NCBI RefSeq assembly: GCF_016908415.1
Contig: NZ_JAFBDW010000002.1
Span: 310,001 to 374,000, forward strand
From: Caldicoprobacter guelmensis
Lineage (GTDB): Bacteria; Bacillota; Clostridia; Caldicoprobacterales; Caldicoprobacteraceae
Reading direction: 5' to 3'
DNA: 64,000 nucleotides
Part shown: positions 1 to 8,062 of the stretch, one piece after another
Layout: every line of letters begins with the position of its first letter
Numbering within the stretch: the stretch's first letter is position 1
The notes under the pieces: generated by a model
Database searches by the model: none
What the model was told of the DNA's origin: nothing
Seen by the model: the letters and a program-made list of their open reading frames with translations, nothing else
Translations under genes and position numbers: made by a program

Positions 1-76
1 TTTGAGGAAACTCAAACACATGTTTAAAAACAGCCTTTGACAGATTGCTTTATATAAAAATGGTGACAATTGTTTT

Positions 77-110
77 GTTTGAACGCTATAAAGAAGGGTA
101 GTTATATAAT
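77..110 (+). promoter_or_regulatory. Candidate promoter of the anti-sigma-like gene
   Basis: Two readings are possible. A GTTT at 77-80 and a GGGTAG at 96-101, 15 bases apart, resemble SigB/SigF/SigG-type promoters. A housekeeping reading uses TTGAAC (79-84) and a TATAAT at 105-110, but that spacing (20) is too long unless TTATAT at 102-107 is the -10. I cannot choose between them. Confidence 0.3.
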
Positions 111-158
111 TGTAGGAATGGAATCTAAGCAGCGATGTTTTTGGGGGTAGTGCCGGTG

Positions 159-578
159 ATGTTGTTGTACAAAAAGGAAATTGTAGGGGCCAATCCGCAG
201 ATGGTCAGAGGGCTGGTAAAGGAAATAATGGAGTGTATAGAGGCATGGCATCATCTAGAGGAGGAAGAAGATTACGAATTTCGACTCATAATCAATGAGC
301 TGATTGTCAATGGGATAGTTCATGGGAACAAATGTTATGAAGATAAAATTCTTACCGTGATTGTCCATGCGCTGGATGATACTACCGTATCCATATGTAT
401 AAGGGACCAGGGGAAGGGGTTTAATTACAAGAAGATAGAGAGGGGTATTTTTCCCTGTGATTCTTTTTTGTTTTTAGAGAGGGGTAGAGGGCTTAAAATA
501 GTACAGAGCATATGCGATGACATAAAGTTCAGCAAGAATGGTAGTTGGATTAGTGTAAAGAAGTCCATAAAATCATAA
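159..578 (+). CDS. Anti-sigma-factor-type ATP-binding protein (HATPase, RsbW/SpoIIAB-like)
   Basis: A small single-domain GHKL ATPase of about 139 residues. The N box (ELIVNGIVHGN), the G1 box (IRDQGKGF) and a glycine-rich G2 segment (RGRGLKIV) are all visible, as in RsbW/SpoIIAB kinases that bind sigma factors and phosphorylate STAS-domain antagonists. An earlier ATG at 135 is in frame, but the ATG at 159 has a GGGGGTAG ribosome site eight bases upstream and gives an N-terminus (MLLYKK) that fits the family. No sigma factor or antagonist gene is adjacent, so its partner is unknown. A switch in sporulation or stress signalling is an inference. Confidence 0.75.
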   Translation: MLLYKKEIVGANPQMVRGLVKEIMECIEAWHHLEEEEDYEFRLIINELIVNGIVHGNKCYEDKILTVIVHALDDTTVSICIRDQGKGFNYKKIERGIFPCDSFLFLERGRGLKIVQSICDDIKFSKNGSWISVKKSIKS

Positions 579-591
579 CAGGGCATTTAAA

Positions 592-622
592 CTGATTGTC
601 TACAATCAGAATATTTTTGTTT
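592..622 (+). terminator. Probable intrinsic terminator
   Basis: A 7-bp stem (592-598 with 603-609) is followed by a T-rich run interrupted by single A and G bases. It lies between the anti-sigma-like gene and the HlyD-like gene. Confidence 0.45.
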
Positions 623-690
623 TTGGAGGATTTTTTTGTTTTGCGTAGAAATAAAAAATGTAGTAGAATAACTTTGAAGGGATTGAAATT

Positions 691-1902
691 ATGAAGGGCC
701 TTGTGATTGGCAGAAGAAGGGTGCGCTTTCGCTTTTTTGTTTTTTTGTGTATGGTTATAATAGGCTGTCATTACCTCATAAGCGCTTCAACTCGTGCGCC
801 GGTTTATGGTATAGTGCAGTATGGAGAAATATTGCTGAAGGATAAAGGCGATGCTCTGTTAATCAGGCAGGAAAAGGTATATGATGCTCCAGATTATGGG
901 CGTGTTAACTTTTTGGTAGCCGAGGGCGAATCGGTGCAGAAAGAAGCACCGGTAGCTGTGTTATATAAAGCCAATTACAAGGAAGAACTGATGTACCAGC
1001 TCTATAACGTGCAGGAGAAAATATTGCTTTACCAGCAGGAAAATATAGTGCAGGAGCTCATCAATAAAGATTTGGAAAAGGTCGAGAGGGATATTGCAGG
1101 TACTGTGGCGTCTATCCAGGTGGCAGTAAGGGATTTGCAGTTAGACAGGCTAGATGACTACGAGAAGAAGCTTCGTTTGCTTTTTTCCAGTCGGCAAAAG
1201 GTACTGGGGCAAAAGATGAAGTCCGACCCTTATCTTGAACGGCTTTACAAGGAAGAGGAAACCCTCAATAAGCAACTGGAAGAGTGGAAGGTGGAGCTGG
1301 TGGCTCCTGAGTCGGGCATAATAAGCTTCTCTTTGGATGGTATGGAGAATATTCTGGGTACAAAAGCAGTAGATGAGATTACAATAGAGGATTTCAAGAG
1401 CTTTTATGAGAAAGGTGTGGTGGAACAAGCAGATGGCGGGAAGAAGGTAAAAGCCGATCAGCCGTTTTTCAAAATTGTACAGCCCGGTAAGTGGTACGCA
1501 GCGTGCCTAATATCGAATCCGAAAATCAACTATGCAGAAGGTCAAGAAGTTGATGTGACTTTTATAGGCTCTCAGGTGCAGACCATTAAAGGGAGGATAC
1601 ATCGAATTGCCCATGGAAAAGGGGAAACACTTGTGGTGGTAGAGTTTAATGAAAAGGTTGAGGATTTTATCAGCAAAAGGAGTGCGAAGGTGGAGATAAG
1701 TAAAAATTTTCAGGGGTTTATGGTGCCTGCCGGCGCTGTTGTTACTCGGCGTGGAGAAAAAGGGGTAAGAGTGGTTGGGGAGGATGTAGAGGTTTTTGTT
1801 CCGGTAGAAACGATGGCTTCTGATGGGGAAAATGCTATAATTTCCGAGAAAGGGGAACGCAAGCAGCTAGAGCTTCATGCCAAAGTCCGCATTGAGAGGT
1901 GA
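691..1902 (+). CDS. HlyD-like single-pass membrane protein
   Basis: A 403-residue protein with a basic N-terminus and one membrane segment at about residues 11-31. A lipoyl/biotinyl-like half-motif region follows (around residues 55-90), then a helical, charged, probably coiled-coil stretch (about 95-195), a second barrel-like region and a beta-rich C-terminus. This is the architecture of HlyD/membrane-fusion-like proteins that sit beside ylmE-sepF in many Clostridia. No ABC or RND pump is adjacent, so export is not shown. It is directly followed by ylmE, whose ribosome site overlaps this stop codon, suggesting cotranscription with the division cluster. The exact role is unknown. Confidence 0.6.
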   Translation: MKGLVIGRRRVRFRFFVFLCMVIIGCHYLISASTRAPVYGIVQYGEILLKDKGDALLIRQEKVYDAPDYGRVNFLVAEGESVQKEAPVAVLYKANYKEELMYQLYNVQEKILLYQQENIVQELINKDLEKVERDIAGTVASIQVAVRDLQLDRLDDYEKKLRLLFSSRQKVLGQKMKSDPYLERLYKEEETLNKQLEEWKVELVAPESGIISFSLDGMENILGTKAVDEITIEDFKSFYEKGVVEQADGGKKVKADQPFFKIVQPGKWYAACLISNPKINYAEGQEVDVTFIGSQVQTIKGRIHRIAHGKGETLVVVEFNEKVEDFISKRSAKVEISKNFQGFMVPAGAVVTRRGEKGVRVVGEDVEVFVPVETMASDGENAIISEKGERKQLELHAKVRIER

Positions 1903-1909
1903 TGTGGCA

Positions 1910-2593
1910 ATGGACATACAATATAATGTAAAAAAGGTAATGGAGAGAGTTGCTGAGGCTGCCCACAAAGCCAATAGATCTCCTGAAAGTGTTACTATTG
2001 TGGCTGTTACTAAAACGGTGGATGTAGGAAGGATAATGGAGGCCATAAATGCTGGTATATGCCATATTGGAGAGAACAGGGTACAGGAATTTGTGAAAAA
2101 ACATGAGTTTATTCCTGTTGATGTGAAGAGGCATTTGATTGGGACGCTACAGACAAACAAGGTGAAATATATAATCGACAAGGTGGATTTGATACACTCG
2201 CTTGATCGCTTATCGCTTGCGAAGGAGCTGGACAAGCGAGCAGCGGCAGTTAATAGGGTTGTGCCTGTTTTGATACAGGTTAATGTATCAAAAGAAGCTA
2301 CAAAGTCAGGCATCTATGAGGAGGAAGTTGAAAGCTTTATTGAGCAGTTGGAACCGTTTGAGCATATAAGGGTAAAGGGGCTGATGACCATAGCGCCGTT
2401 ATCGGAAGATGCTGAGTCTGTGCGCCCTTACTTTGCGCGGCTGAAGGAGCTGTTTGAGAAGATAAAGGAGGGGAAATATAACCATATAGATATGGAATAC
2501 CTCTCTATGGGTATGACTAATGATTTCGAAGTTGCCATTGAAGAAGGTGCTAATATTGTGAGGATAGGCAGAGCGATATTTGGGGAAAGATAG
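1910..2593 (+). CDS. ylmE: YggS/YlmE family PLP-binding protein
   Basis: A 227-residue alanine-racemase-fold PLP-binding protein of the YggS/PROSC family, which maintains pyridoxal-phosphate homeostasis. The PLP lysine lies in IVAVTKTVDVG, and IGENRVQE, LIGTLQTNK and the late SMGMTNDFEVAI segment are diagnostic. An in-frame ATG at 1877 exists, but GAGAGGTGA at 1894-1902 places the start at 1910. It sits immediately before sepF, the classical ylmE-ylmF order of Gram-positive bacteria. Confidence 0.9.
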   Translation: MDIQYNVKKVMERVAEAAHKANRSPESVTIVAVTKTVDVGRIMEAINAGICHIGENRVQEFVKKHEFIPVDVKRHLIGTLQTNKVKYIIDKVDLIHSLDRLSLAKELDKRAAAVNRVVPVLIQVNVSKEATKSGIYEEEVESFIEQLEPFEHIRVKGLMTIAPLSEDAESVRPYFARLKELFEKIKEGKYNHIDMEYLSMGMTNDFEVAIEEGANIVRIGRAIFGER

Positions 2594-2617
2594 GTTCAGA
2601 GAAAGGGAGGAATTTTT

Positions 2618-3100
2618 ATGGGAAACAGTCTGTTTAATAAGATTTTGAACTTGATTGGGTTGGAGGAGAATGTAATAGAAGAAGATCCTGAGGCTAGTGA
2701 ATCCGAAATGGAAGAGCAGGACTTAAAAGAGCTGGAGGAGCCGTCGTTTTGGTCGAGACAAAAGAAAGGCAAAGTTGTAAATATACATACATCATCTTAT
2801 GTAAAAGTGGTCATATATCAGCCTACTTCATTTGAAGATACGCAGACTATTATTAACAATCTAAAAAGCAGGAAGCCTATTGTGGTTAACCTAGAGGCGC
2901 TAGATACGGCATTGGCTCAAAGGGTGCTTGACTTTATAAGCGGAGCAGTGTATGCCCTTGATGGGACAATTCAAAAGGTGTCAAGGGGGATATTTGTATT
3001 GGCACCTAGCAATATCGATATAGTGGGCAATATTCCGGAAGAATTGAAAGGTAAAAGCTTTTATACGCTGGCAAACATAAAGGAAGAACAGACAGAATAG
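2618..3100 (+). CDS. sepF: Cell division protein SepF
   Basis: SepF, 160 residues, is a cytoplasmic protein that anchors and bundles FtsZ at the division ring. It has an acidic linker (about residues 15-45) and a C-terminal SepF domain with the typical V-N-L and DFISGAVYALDGTIQKV segments. The N-terminus (MGNSLFNKILNLIGL) is compatible with an amphipathic membrane-binding helix. A strong ribosome site (AAGGGAGG) precedes the ATG. It is part of ylmE-sepF-yggT-divIVA. Confidence 0.93.
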   Translation: MGNSLFNKILNLIGLEENVIEEDPEASESEMEEQDLKELEEPSFWSRQKKGKVVNIHTSSYVKVVIYQPTSFEDTQTIINNLKSRKPIVVNLEALDTALAQRVLDFISGAVYALDGTIQKVSRGIFVLAPSNIDIVGNIPEELKGKSFYTLANIKEEQTE

Positions 3101-3105
3101 GGGGA

Positions 3106-3417
3106 ATGGCATTGGCATACTGGGCAATCATATATGTACTCAGGGGCATACGCTGGTTTTTGAACGTACTTTCGTGGTTGATTGTCATCAATGCCCTTAT
3201 GTCGTGGTTTGTGGATCCGACTCATCCTATACGCTCTTTTGTTATGAGAATAGTCGAACCTGTTGTGAGGCCGTTTCGCAGGCTGACTGATCGGTTGAAT
3301 ACCTCGGGATTTCCTATAGATTTTTCGCCGCTTCTTGCTTATTTCGCGATAATGGTTGTGCAGCAAATCATAGAGGTTGTCGAAAATCTTCTAAAGTACA
3401 GGGCAATGCCTTACTGA
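3106..3417 (+). CDS. YggT family membrane protein
   Basis: A 103-residue integral membrane protein with two hydrophobic segments (about residues 3-30 and 75-95) and the family motif around RIVEPVVRPFRRL. YggT/YlmG proteins are linked genetically to division and membrane organisation, without a known activity. The ATG at 3106 has its GGGGGA ribosome site directly abutting it, so the TTG at 3112 may be the true start. It begins five bases after the sepF stop. Confidence 0.88.
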   Translation: MALAYWAIIYVLRGIRWFLNVLSWLIVINALMSWFVDPTHPIRSFVMRIVEPVVRPFRRLTDRLNTSGFPIDFSPLLAYFAIMVVQQIIEVVENLLKYRAMPY

Positions 3418-3454
3418 CGTTTTTGTGGTAATCTAAGAGGAGGAGGATATTATT

Positions 3455-3931
3455 ATGCCGTTGACGCCTATGGATATCCACAATAAGGAATTTTCCAGGA
3501 GCTTTAGGGGCTATGACGAAGATGAGGTGGATCAATTTCTGGATGAGGTTGTGCAGGATTTTGAAAGGCTGTATAAAGAAAACCTTGAGCTTAAAGAGCG
3601 CATAGGCCTTTTAAAGGAGCAGCTGGAATATTACAAATCCATGGAAAATACCCTGAAGGAGACGTTAGTTACAGCACAAAAAACTGCAGAAGAGGTGACG
3701 GCATCGGCACATAAAAACGCCGAGCTGATTATCAAAGAAGCTGAACACAAGGCACAGAAGATTATACAGGATGCCAATGAGCAGGTGTTGAAGATACGAA
3801 TGGAATATGAAGAAACCAGAAAACAGGTGGAGATATTCAAGACCAGATTTAAAACGCTCTTACAGGAATATCTTAAAACTATAGAGAGGGAAACAGAATT
3901 GCCGTCTGTTGAAGGTCAGCCTGATTTTTAA
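3455..3931 (+). CDS. divIVA: DivIVA domain protein
   Basis: A 158-residue DivIVA/GpsB-type protein. The N-terminal domain begins with LTPMDIHNKEFSRSFRGYDEDEVDQFLDEV, quoted in part as MDIHNKEFSRSFRGY, and is followed by a long coiled coil to about residue 145. DivIVA recognises negatively curved membranes at septa and poles. The ribosome site AGGAGGAGG is strong. In Bacillus an RNA-binding S4 protein, ylmH, lies between yggT and divIVA; only 37 bases separate the genes here, so ylmH is absent from this spot. Confidence 0.9.
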   Translation: MPLTPMDIHNKEFSRSFRGYDEDEVDQFLDEVVQDFERLYKENLELKERIGLLKEQLEYYKSMENTLKETLVTAQKTAEEVTASAHKNAELIIKEAEHKAQKIIQDANEQVLKIRMEYEETRKQVEIFKTRFKTLLQEYLKTIERETELPSVEGQPDF

Positions 3932-3974
3932 AGTCATAACGATTCTCAATTTGTTTAAGGATAAAAAGTATCGT

Positions 3975-4016
3975 AAGGGGTATACTTAGTTTAAGTATCC
4001 CCTTTTATGTTTTTTG
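3975..4016 (+). terminator. Terminator of the sepF-divIVA cluster
   Basis: Arms at 3975-3988 and 3992-4004 pair almost completely with a single bulged base and are followed by a T-rich tract ending in six T. This fits rho-independent termination after divIVA. Confidence 0.75.
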
Positions 4017-4031
4017 GGAAGATGGTGCAGC

Positions 4032-4340
4032 ATGGGAAGGGATAGTGGAGCAAACAGCGGAAGGTCAAGCGACCAGCAAGCTTATTCAAAAATAGAGGAA
4101 ATTGCTAGGACGCTTGAAAAGATGAAATTTGGAGAGTACGTTGAATACCTGAACGATACTTGGAGGGTTATAAGGACAAATTTTATAGCCGGTCTGGCAA
4201 GAGGGTTTGGTATGGCTGTAGGGTTTACCCTCCTTGGTGCGGTCGCTCTGTATTTCTTGACTCGGTTAGCTAATGAGAATTTGCCCATAATAGGCGGATT
4301 TATAGCGGAAATAGTAAAAATTGTAAAACAACACCTGTGA
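4032..4340 (+). CDS. DUF5665-type small membrane protein
   Basis: A protein of about 102 residues with a soluble N-terminal half containing a conserved LEKMKFGEYVEYLNDT-like segment and one C-terminal membrane helix (GMAVGFTLLGAVALYFL). This matches the DUF5665 family of Firmicutes, which has no assigned function. A TTG at 4014 is in frame but lies in the terminator tail; the ATG at 4032 with GGGAAG upstream is the better start. It is closely followed by a DksA/TraR-type gene. Confidence 0.6.
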   Translation: MGRDSGANSGRSSDQQAYSKIEEIARTLEKMKFGEYVEYLNDTWRVIRTNFIAGLARGFGMAVGFTLLGAVALYFLTRLANENLPIIGGFIAEIVKIVKQHL

Positions 4341-4355
4341 GGGGGAAAAAGGTCC

Positions 4356-4754
4356 ATGAAGGATTACGAAATCAAATACCTTAGGAAAAAGCTGCTAGAA
4401 GAGTATAAAAAGGTGGAGTCTATGCTTAACGAGTCTAAGAAGAACAACTTTGGTATAGACGATTCCATAGGGAACAGCATAGAGGAGTTGTCAAAATATG
4501 ACAATCATCCTGCTGATTTAGGAACTGAAACTTTTGAACAGGAGAAGTATGTCTCATTGCGCAACCACCAACTAGAATACCTGGGCGATATACGCGATGC
4601 CCTTCAAATGATAGAGAGAGGCAGCTATGGGATATGTCTATATTGCGGTAAAGAAATAGGTTTTGAACGTTTAGATGCATATCCAACTGCCAAGCTTTGT
4701 ATTAATTGCCAGAAAAATGAGGCTGAAGAGCAAATTGACACCAACTGGGCTTGA
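4356..4754 (+). CDS. DksA/TraR-type C4 zinc-finger protein (YteA-like)
   Basis: A 132-residue protein with a helical N-terminal half and a C4 zinc finger, CLYCGKEIG with CINCQ 17 residues later. This is the YteA/DksA-TraR group. In proteobacteria DksA binds in the RNA polymerase secondary channel; in spore-forming Firmicutes these proteins have an uncertain role, often linked to sporulation. The ATG is preceded by GAGGGGGAAAAAGG. It lies directly before lspA, which has its own promoter. Confidence 0.8.
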   Translation: MKDYEIKYLRKKLLEEYKKVESMLNESKKNNFGIDDSIGNSIEELSKYDNHPADLGTETFEQEKYVSLRNHQLEYLGDIRDALQMIERGSYGICLYCGKEIGFERLDAYPTAKLCINCQKNEAEEQIDTNWA

Positions 4755-4780
4755 TTCCCGAAAATTACTGTGAAACTGCT

Positions 4781-4809
4781 ATGAAATGTGCTTCCCATTA
4801 TGCTATAAT
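4781..4809 (+). promoter_or_regulatory. Promoter upstream of lspA
   Basis: ATGAAA (4781-4786), a 17-base spacer, and TATAAT (4804-4809) preceded by TG in extended -10 position. A good housekeeping promoter 41 bases before the lspA ATG. Confidence 0.65.
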
Positions 4810-4849
4810 GTAATACGGTTTTTAAATAACTGGATGGAAGGGGAGCACC

Positions 4850-5311
4850 ATGCTACAGATATTTATAGTGGCCTTCATAGTGGTCCTTGATCAGGTTACC
4901 AAATATCTTGCCAAGACTTACCTCAAGTCAATGGGTTCTGTTCCTTTGATACAGAATGTATTTCATTTTACCTATGTGGAAAACAGGGGTGCTGCATTCG
5001 GCATCCTACAAAACCAGAGATGGTTTTTTATAGCCTTAACGGTAGTGACGAGCGTGGTAATAGCATATTACCTGTTTGCCCGCAAGCAAGAGAGCATAGT
5101 GTTTACCATTGCGCTTTCCATGATACTGGGCGGAGCTATAGGCAATTTAATCGATAGGCTGCGCCTGGGATATGTGGTAGACATGCTTCATTTTATACTT
5201 ATCGATTATCCAGTCTTCAATGTGGCCGATTCATGTGTGGTCATTGGTACCATGTTGCTGGCTTATTACGTTTTATTTATTGCAAACAAGAAAGAAAGGC
5301 GACTCAATTAG
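4850..5311 (+). CDS. lspA: Lipoprotein signal peptidase II
   Basis: LspA, 153 residues, cleaves signal peptides of diacylglyceryl-modified prolipoproteins at the membrane. Four hydrophobic segments are visible. The two catalytic aspartates lie in GNLIDRL and FNVADS, and the ENRGAAFG segment is conserved. The ribosome site GGAAGGGGAG is strong. Substrates inside this window are the GerMN lipoprotein and the solute-binding protein. rluD starts 10 bases after its stop, as in many Firmicutes. Confidence 0.96.
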   Translation: MLQIFIVAFIVVLDQVTKYLAKTYLKSMGSVPLIQNVFHFTYVENRGAAFGILQNQRWFFIALTVVTSVVIAYYLFARKQESIVFTIALSMILGGAIGNLIDRLRLGYVVDMLHFILIDYPVFNVADSCVVIGTMLLAYYVLFIANKKERRLN

Positions 5312-5321
5312 GTGTTTGCCT

Positions 5322-6251
5322 ATGGAAAATTTGAGATTTGAAATCGAGCACCAAGATGATAAAAAGAGAATAGATGTATTTTTAAGCGAAAAGATTTCAG
5401 AGCATTCGCGTTCGTACATTCAAAAGTTAATAAGAGACGGGTTTGTATTGGTAAACGGTCAAAAAGTCAAGCCCAATTTCAAGGTAAAGCCTGGTTGTGT
5501 AATAGATGTTACCATACCGCCACCGAAGGAGATATCCCTTGAGCCGGAACCCATGGAACTGGATATAGTGTATGAGGATGATGACATAGTGGTGGTCAAT
5601 AAGCCTCAGGGGATGGTGGTACACCCCGCTCCAGGGAATTATTCGGGTACGCTGGTCAACGCCCTGCTGTATTCTTGTGACGAATTGTCTGGGATTGGCG
5701 GCGTGATTCGGCCGGGAATTGTCCACCGTTTGGATAAAGATACTTCTGGGCTGCTGGTGGTTGCAAAAAATGACGCTGCCCATCGCAATCTGGCACAGCA
5801 GATTAAGGATAGGACTTTAAAAAGGGTTTACTGGTGTATTGTGGAAAAAAATATAAAAGAGGATAAGGGTGTTATAAATGCCCCTATAGGGCGCCATCCA
5901 ACTAATCGCAAAAAAATGGCGGTAGTGAGTGGGCCTACTGCCAAACCGGCTATTACCCATTTTAAGGTGCTTGAACGGTTTGGCGAATACACTCTTGTTG
6001 AAGCCAGGCTTGAGACCGGCCGAACCCATCAGATACGGGTACACATGGCTTACATAGGCCATCCTGTGGTGGGTGATAGCGTTTACGGCTCTCGAAAACA
6101 AAAATTTGATTTAAAGGGGCAGGCATTACACGCAAAGAAGCTGGGGCTTATCCACCCTTCCACTAGAGAGTATATGGAGTTTGAGGCTCCATTGCCAGAA
6201 TACTTTGAAAACTTGCTCAGCATTTTACGGAAAGATTATGCGAAAAATTGA
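5322..6251 (+). CDS. rluD: RluD family 23S rRNA pseudouridine synthase
   Basis: A 309-residue pseudouridine synthase of the RluA/RluD family, expected to modify 23S rRNA. An N-terminal S4 domain (RIDVFLSEKI, RDGFVLVNG) precedes the catalytic domain with HRLDKDTSGLL, whose aspartate is the nucleophile, and the later ETGRTHQIRVH motif. The frame is open upstream to 5220, but the ATG at 5322, with AGGTG seven bases upstream, gives the proper N-terminus. Directly downstream of lspA, the usual arrangement. Which of the RluD-type sites is modified cannot be told. Confidence 0.92.
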   Translation: MENLRFEIEHQDDKKRIDVFLSEKISEHSRSYIQKLIRDGFVLVNGQKVKPNFKVKPGCVIDVTIPPPKEISLEPEPMELDIVYEDDDIVVVNKPQGMVVHPAPGNYSGTLVNALLYSCDELSGIGGVIRPGIVHRLDKDTSGLLVVAKNDAAHRNLAQQIKDRTLKRVYWCIVEKNIKEDKGVINAPIGRHPTNRKKMAVVSGPTAKPAITHFKVLERFGEYTLVEARLETGRTHQIRVHMAYIGHPVVGDSVYGSRKQKFDLKGQALHAKKLGLIHPSTREYMEFEAPLPEYFENLLSILRKDYAKN

Positions 6252-6259
6252 AAAAGGTA

Positions 6260-6289
6260 TGGACAACCTCTAGGTGACTATGTTATACT
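6260..6289 (+). promoter_or_regulatory. Promoter of the pyrimidine operon
   Basis: TGGACA (6260-6265), an 18-base spacer and TATACT (6284-6289). It places the transcript start just ahead of the PyrR-binding leader. Confidence 0.65.
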
Positions 6290-6310
6290 ATAAAAAATCG
6301 GTGATGAGGC

Positions 6311-6425
6311 CTTTAAATCGATCCTGTGAGGTCGGTAAGGTGTTGGGTAGGCAGCGCGGAAAATTACATCTGGAATTATATGAAAGAGCGAAGACGTCTT
6401 ACCGATCGGTGAGATGTCTTTTTTT
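6311..6425 (+). promoter_or_regulatory. PyrR attenuator upstream of pyrR
   Basis: The leader holds a PyrR-binding loop (TCCTGTGAGGTCGGTAAGG, 6322-6340) and, downstream, a terminator hairpin at 6393-6417 followed by eight T. The family mechanism is that UMP-bound PyrR stabilises the anti-antiterminator, so the terminator forms when pyrimidines are plentiful. Confidence 0.85.
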
Positions 6426-6449
6426 GTAATAAAAGGGGTGAGATTTCAC

Positions 6450-6986
6450 TTGATTCAAAAGGCTCTGATTATGGATGAAACGGCAATGAATAGGGCGCTT
6501 ACGCGGATAGCTCATGAAATCATAGAACGCAATAAGGGTATCGAGGACGTGGTACTGGTGGGTATACAGACAAGGGGAGTGCCGTTGGCGCAGAGACTGG
6601 CTAAAAAGATACAGCAATACGAGGGCCAGGAAGTTCCCGTTGGGATGTTGGATATAACCCTTTATCGTGATGACTTATCCTTGCAACCAGAACAACCGAT
6701 AGTCAACAGTACCAATATTCCATTTGATGTGAATGGCAAGATAGTGGTAATGGTGGATGACGTGTTGTTTACGGGAAGAACGGCACGGGCGGCCATGGAT
6801 GCTCTGATTGATTTGGGTAGGCCCAAAGCCATCCAGCTTGCGGTTTTAGTGGACAGGGGCCATCGCGAATTACCTATAAGGGCAGATTATGTAGGGAAAA
6901 ACGTTCCCACCTCTAAAAACGAAAAGGTGTACGTATATGTGAGTGAGATTGATGGTATGAACAAAGTAATCATAGCTGAACCTTAA
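6450..6986 (+). CDS. pyrR: Bifunctional pyr operon attenuation protein / uracil phosphoribosyltransferase PyrR
   Basis: PyrR, 178 residues, binds pyr mRNA leaders in response to UMP and also has uracil phosphoribosyltransferase activity. The PRPP-binding motif VVMVDDVLFTGRT is intact. An upstream in-frame ATG at 6414 lies inside the terminator hairpin and cannot be the start; a TTG at 6450 with AAAGGGGTGAG seven bases ahead fits. It heads the operon and is flanked on both sides by leaders carrying its binding site, so it is autoregulated. Confidence 0.93.
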   Translation: MIQKALIMDETAMNRALTRIAHEIIERNKGIEDVVLVGIQTRGVPLAQRLAKKIQQYEGQEVPVGMLDITLYRDDLSLQPEQPIVNSTNIPFDVNGKIVVMVDDVLFTGRTARAAMDALIDLGRPKAIQLAVLVDRGHRELPIRADYVGKNVPTSKNEKVYVYVSEIDGMNKVIIAEP

Positions 6987-7075
6987 AAATTCCCTTTAAT
7001 ACAGTCCTGTGAGGCTGTCAAGGGAATTGTACAGGATTTTACATGCCTTGATAGCCTTCTATCAAGGCTTTTTTT
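6987..7075 (+). promoter_or_regulatory. Second PyrR attenuator, between pyrR and pyrB
   Basis: A stem formed by 6988-6996 and 7020-7028 encloses the PyrR-binding loop (TCCTGTGAGGCTGT, 7005-7018). A strong terminator follows: 10-bp stem (7045-7054 with 7059-7068) and seven T. Same design as the first attenuator. Confidence 0.88.
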
Positions 7076-7126
7076 ACGTCACAGGTTATAAAAAGAAATA
7101 AATTCTAAAATTTGGCAGGTGAGATA

Positions 7127-8062
7127 ATGGCACTAAAGCGAAAGGATTTGCTAGGGCTCAGAGGATTGAGTAGGGTCGAGATAGAGGAAATACTGACAAC
7201 GGCTGAAGAGATGAAATCCCTCCTCTTGAGCGGCTCTAAAGAGTCGTCTCTTCTGCAGAACAAGTCGGTGGTAACGCTGTTTTATGAAAACAGTACCAGG
7301 ACGCGGTTTTCGTTTGAGTTTGCGGCCAAGTATCTAGGAGCACACACGGCCAGCGTAGCTGTCTCATCCAGCAGCGTTGCCAAAGGAGAAAGTTTAATTG
7401 ATACGGGGAAAACCATTCAAAGCATGGGAGTTGACGTTATCGTCATTCGCCATCCGATGTCGGGTGCCCCTCATCTTTTAGCAAAGCATGTATCGGCCTC
7501 GGTTATCAATGCTGGTGATGGGATCAACGAACATCCAACCCAGGCGCTGCTTGACATGTTTACCATGAAGGAAAAAAAGGGGGCTATAGATGGTTTAAGG
7601 GTGGCTATAATAGGAGATATACTACACAGCAGGGTGGCGCGCAGCAATATATGGGGACTTACAACTATGGGAGCCGAAGTCAGAGTGGCGGGACCCCCTA
7701 CTCTTATGCCTCCTGACATCGATAAGATGGGAGTTAAAGTCTTTTACAAGGTTGAAGAGGCGATAAAGGATGCTGATGTAGTCATGGGCCTACGACTTCA
7801 AAAGGAACGCCAGCAAAAAGGGTTGTTACCCTCATTGAGAGAGTACACCCGGCTGTTTGGCATAACCGAGGAACGCATACGGCTTGCCGCCAAAGATGCT
7901 TTGATCATGCACCCCGGCCCGGTAAACAGGGGGGTGGAGATAGCCTCCGAGCTGGTGGACGGAGAGCAGTCTGTAATCAACCAACAGGTGACAAACGGAG
8001 TGGCGGTCCGCATGGCGCTTCTATATCTCTTGATGGGGAGGAATCAAGATGCTGTGTATTAA
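7127..8062 (+). CDS. pyrB: Aspartate carbamoyltransferase catalytic subunit
   Basis: PyrB, 311 residues, joins carbamoyl phosphate and aspartate to N-carbamoylaspartate. Carbamoyl-phosphate binding motif STRTRFSFE and the HPTQALLDM segment are intact. No pyrI regulatory chain follows, as is usual in Firmicutes, where control is by attenuation. A TTG at 7112 is in frame, but the ATG at 7127 is preceded by AGGTGA. pyrC overlaps its end by 14 bases. Confidence 0.95.
   Translation: MALKRKDLLGLRGLSRVEIEEILTTAEEMKSLLLSGSKESSLLQNKSVVTLFYENSTRTRFSFEFAAKYLGAHTASVAVSSSSVAKGESLIDTGKTIQSMGVDVIVIRHPMSGAPHLLAKHVSASVINAGDGINEHPTQALLDMFTMKEKKGAIDGLRVAIIGDILHSRVARSNIWGLTTMGAEVRVAGPPTLMPPDIDKMGVKVFYKVEEAIKDADVVMGLRLQKERQQKGLLPSLREYTRLFGITEERIRLAAKDALIMHPGPVNRGVEIASELVDGEQSVINQQVTNGVAVRMALLYLLMGRNQDAVY

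Noticed and set aside
2618..3100. Assignment of the sepF-region genes to a mobile or accessory module
   Set aside because: Order and spacing are those of the conserved ylm/divIVA cluster.
6414..6449. Upstream ATG for pyrR at 6414
   Set aside because: It lies in the descending arm of the attenuator terminator and has no ribosome site; TTG 6450 is well placed.
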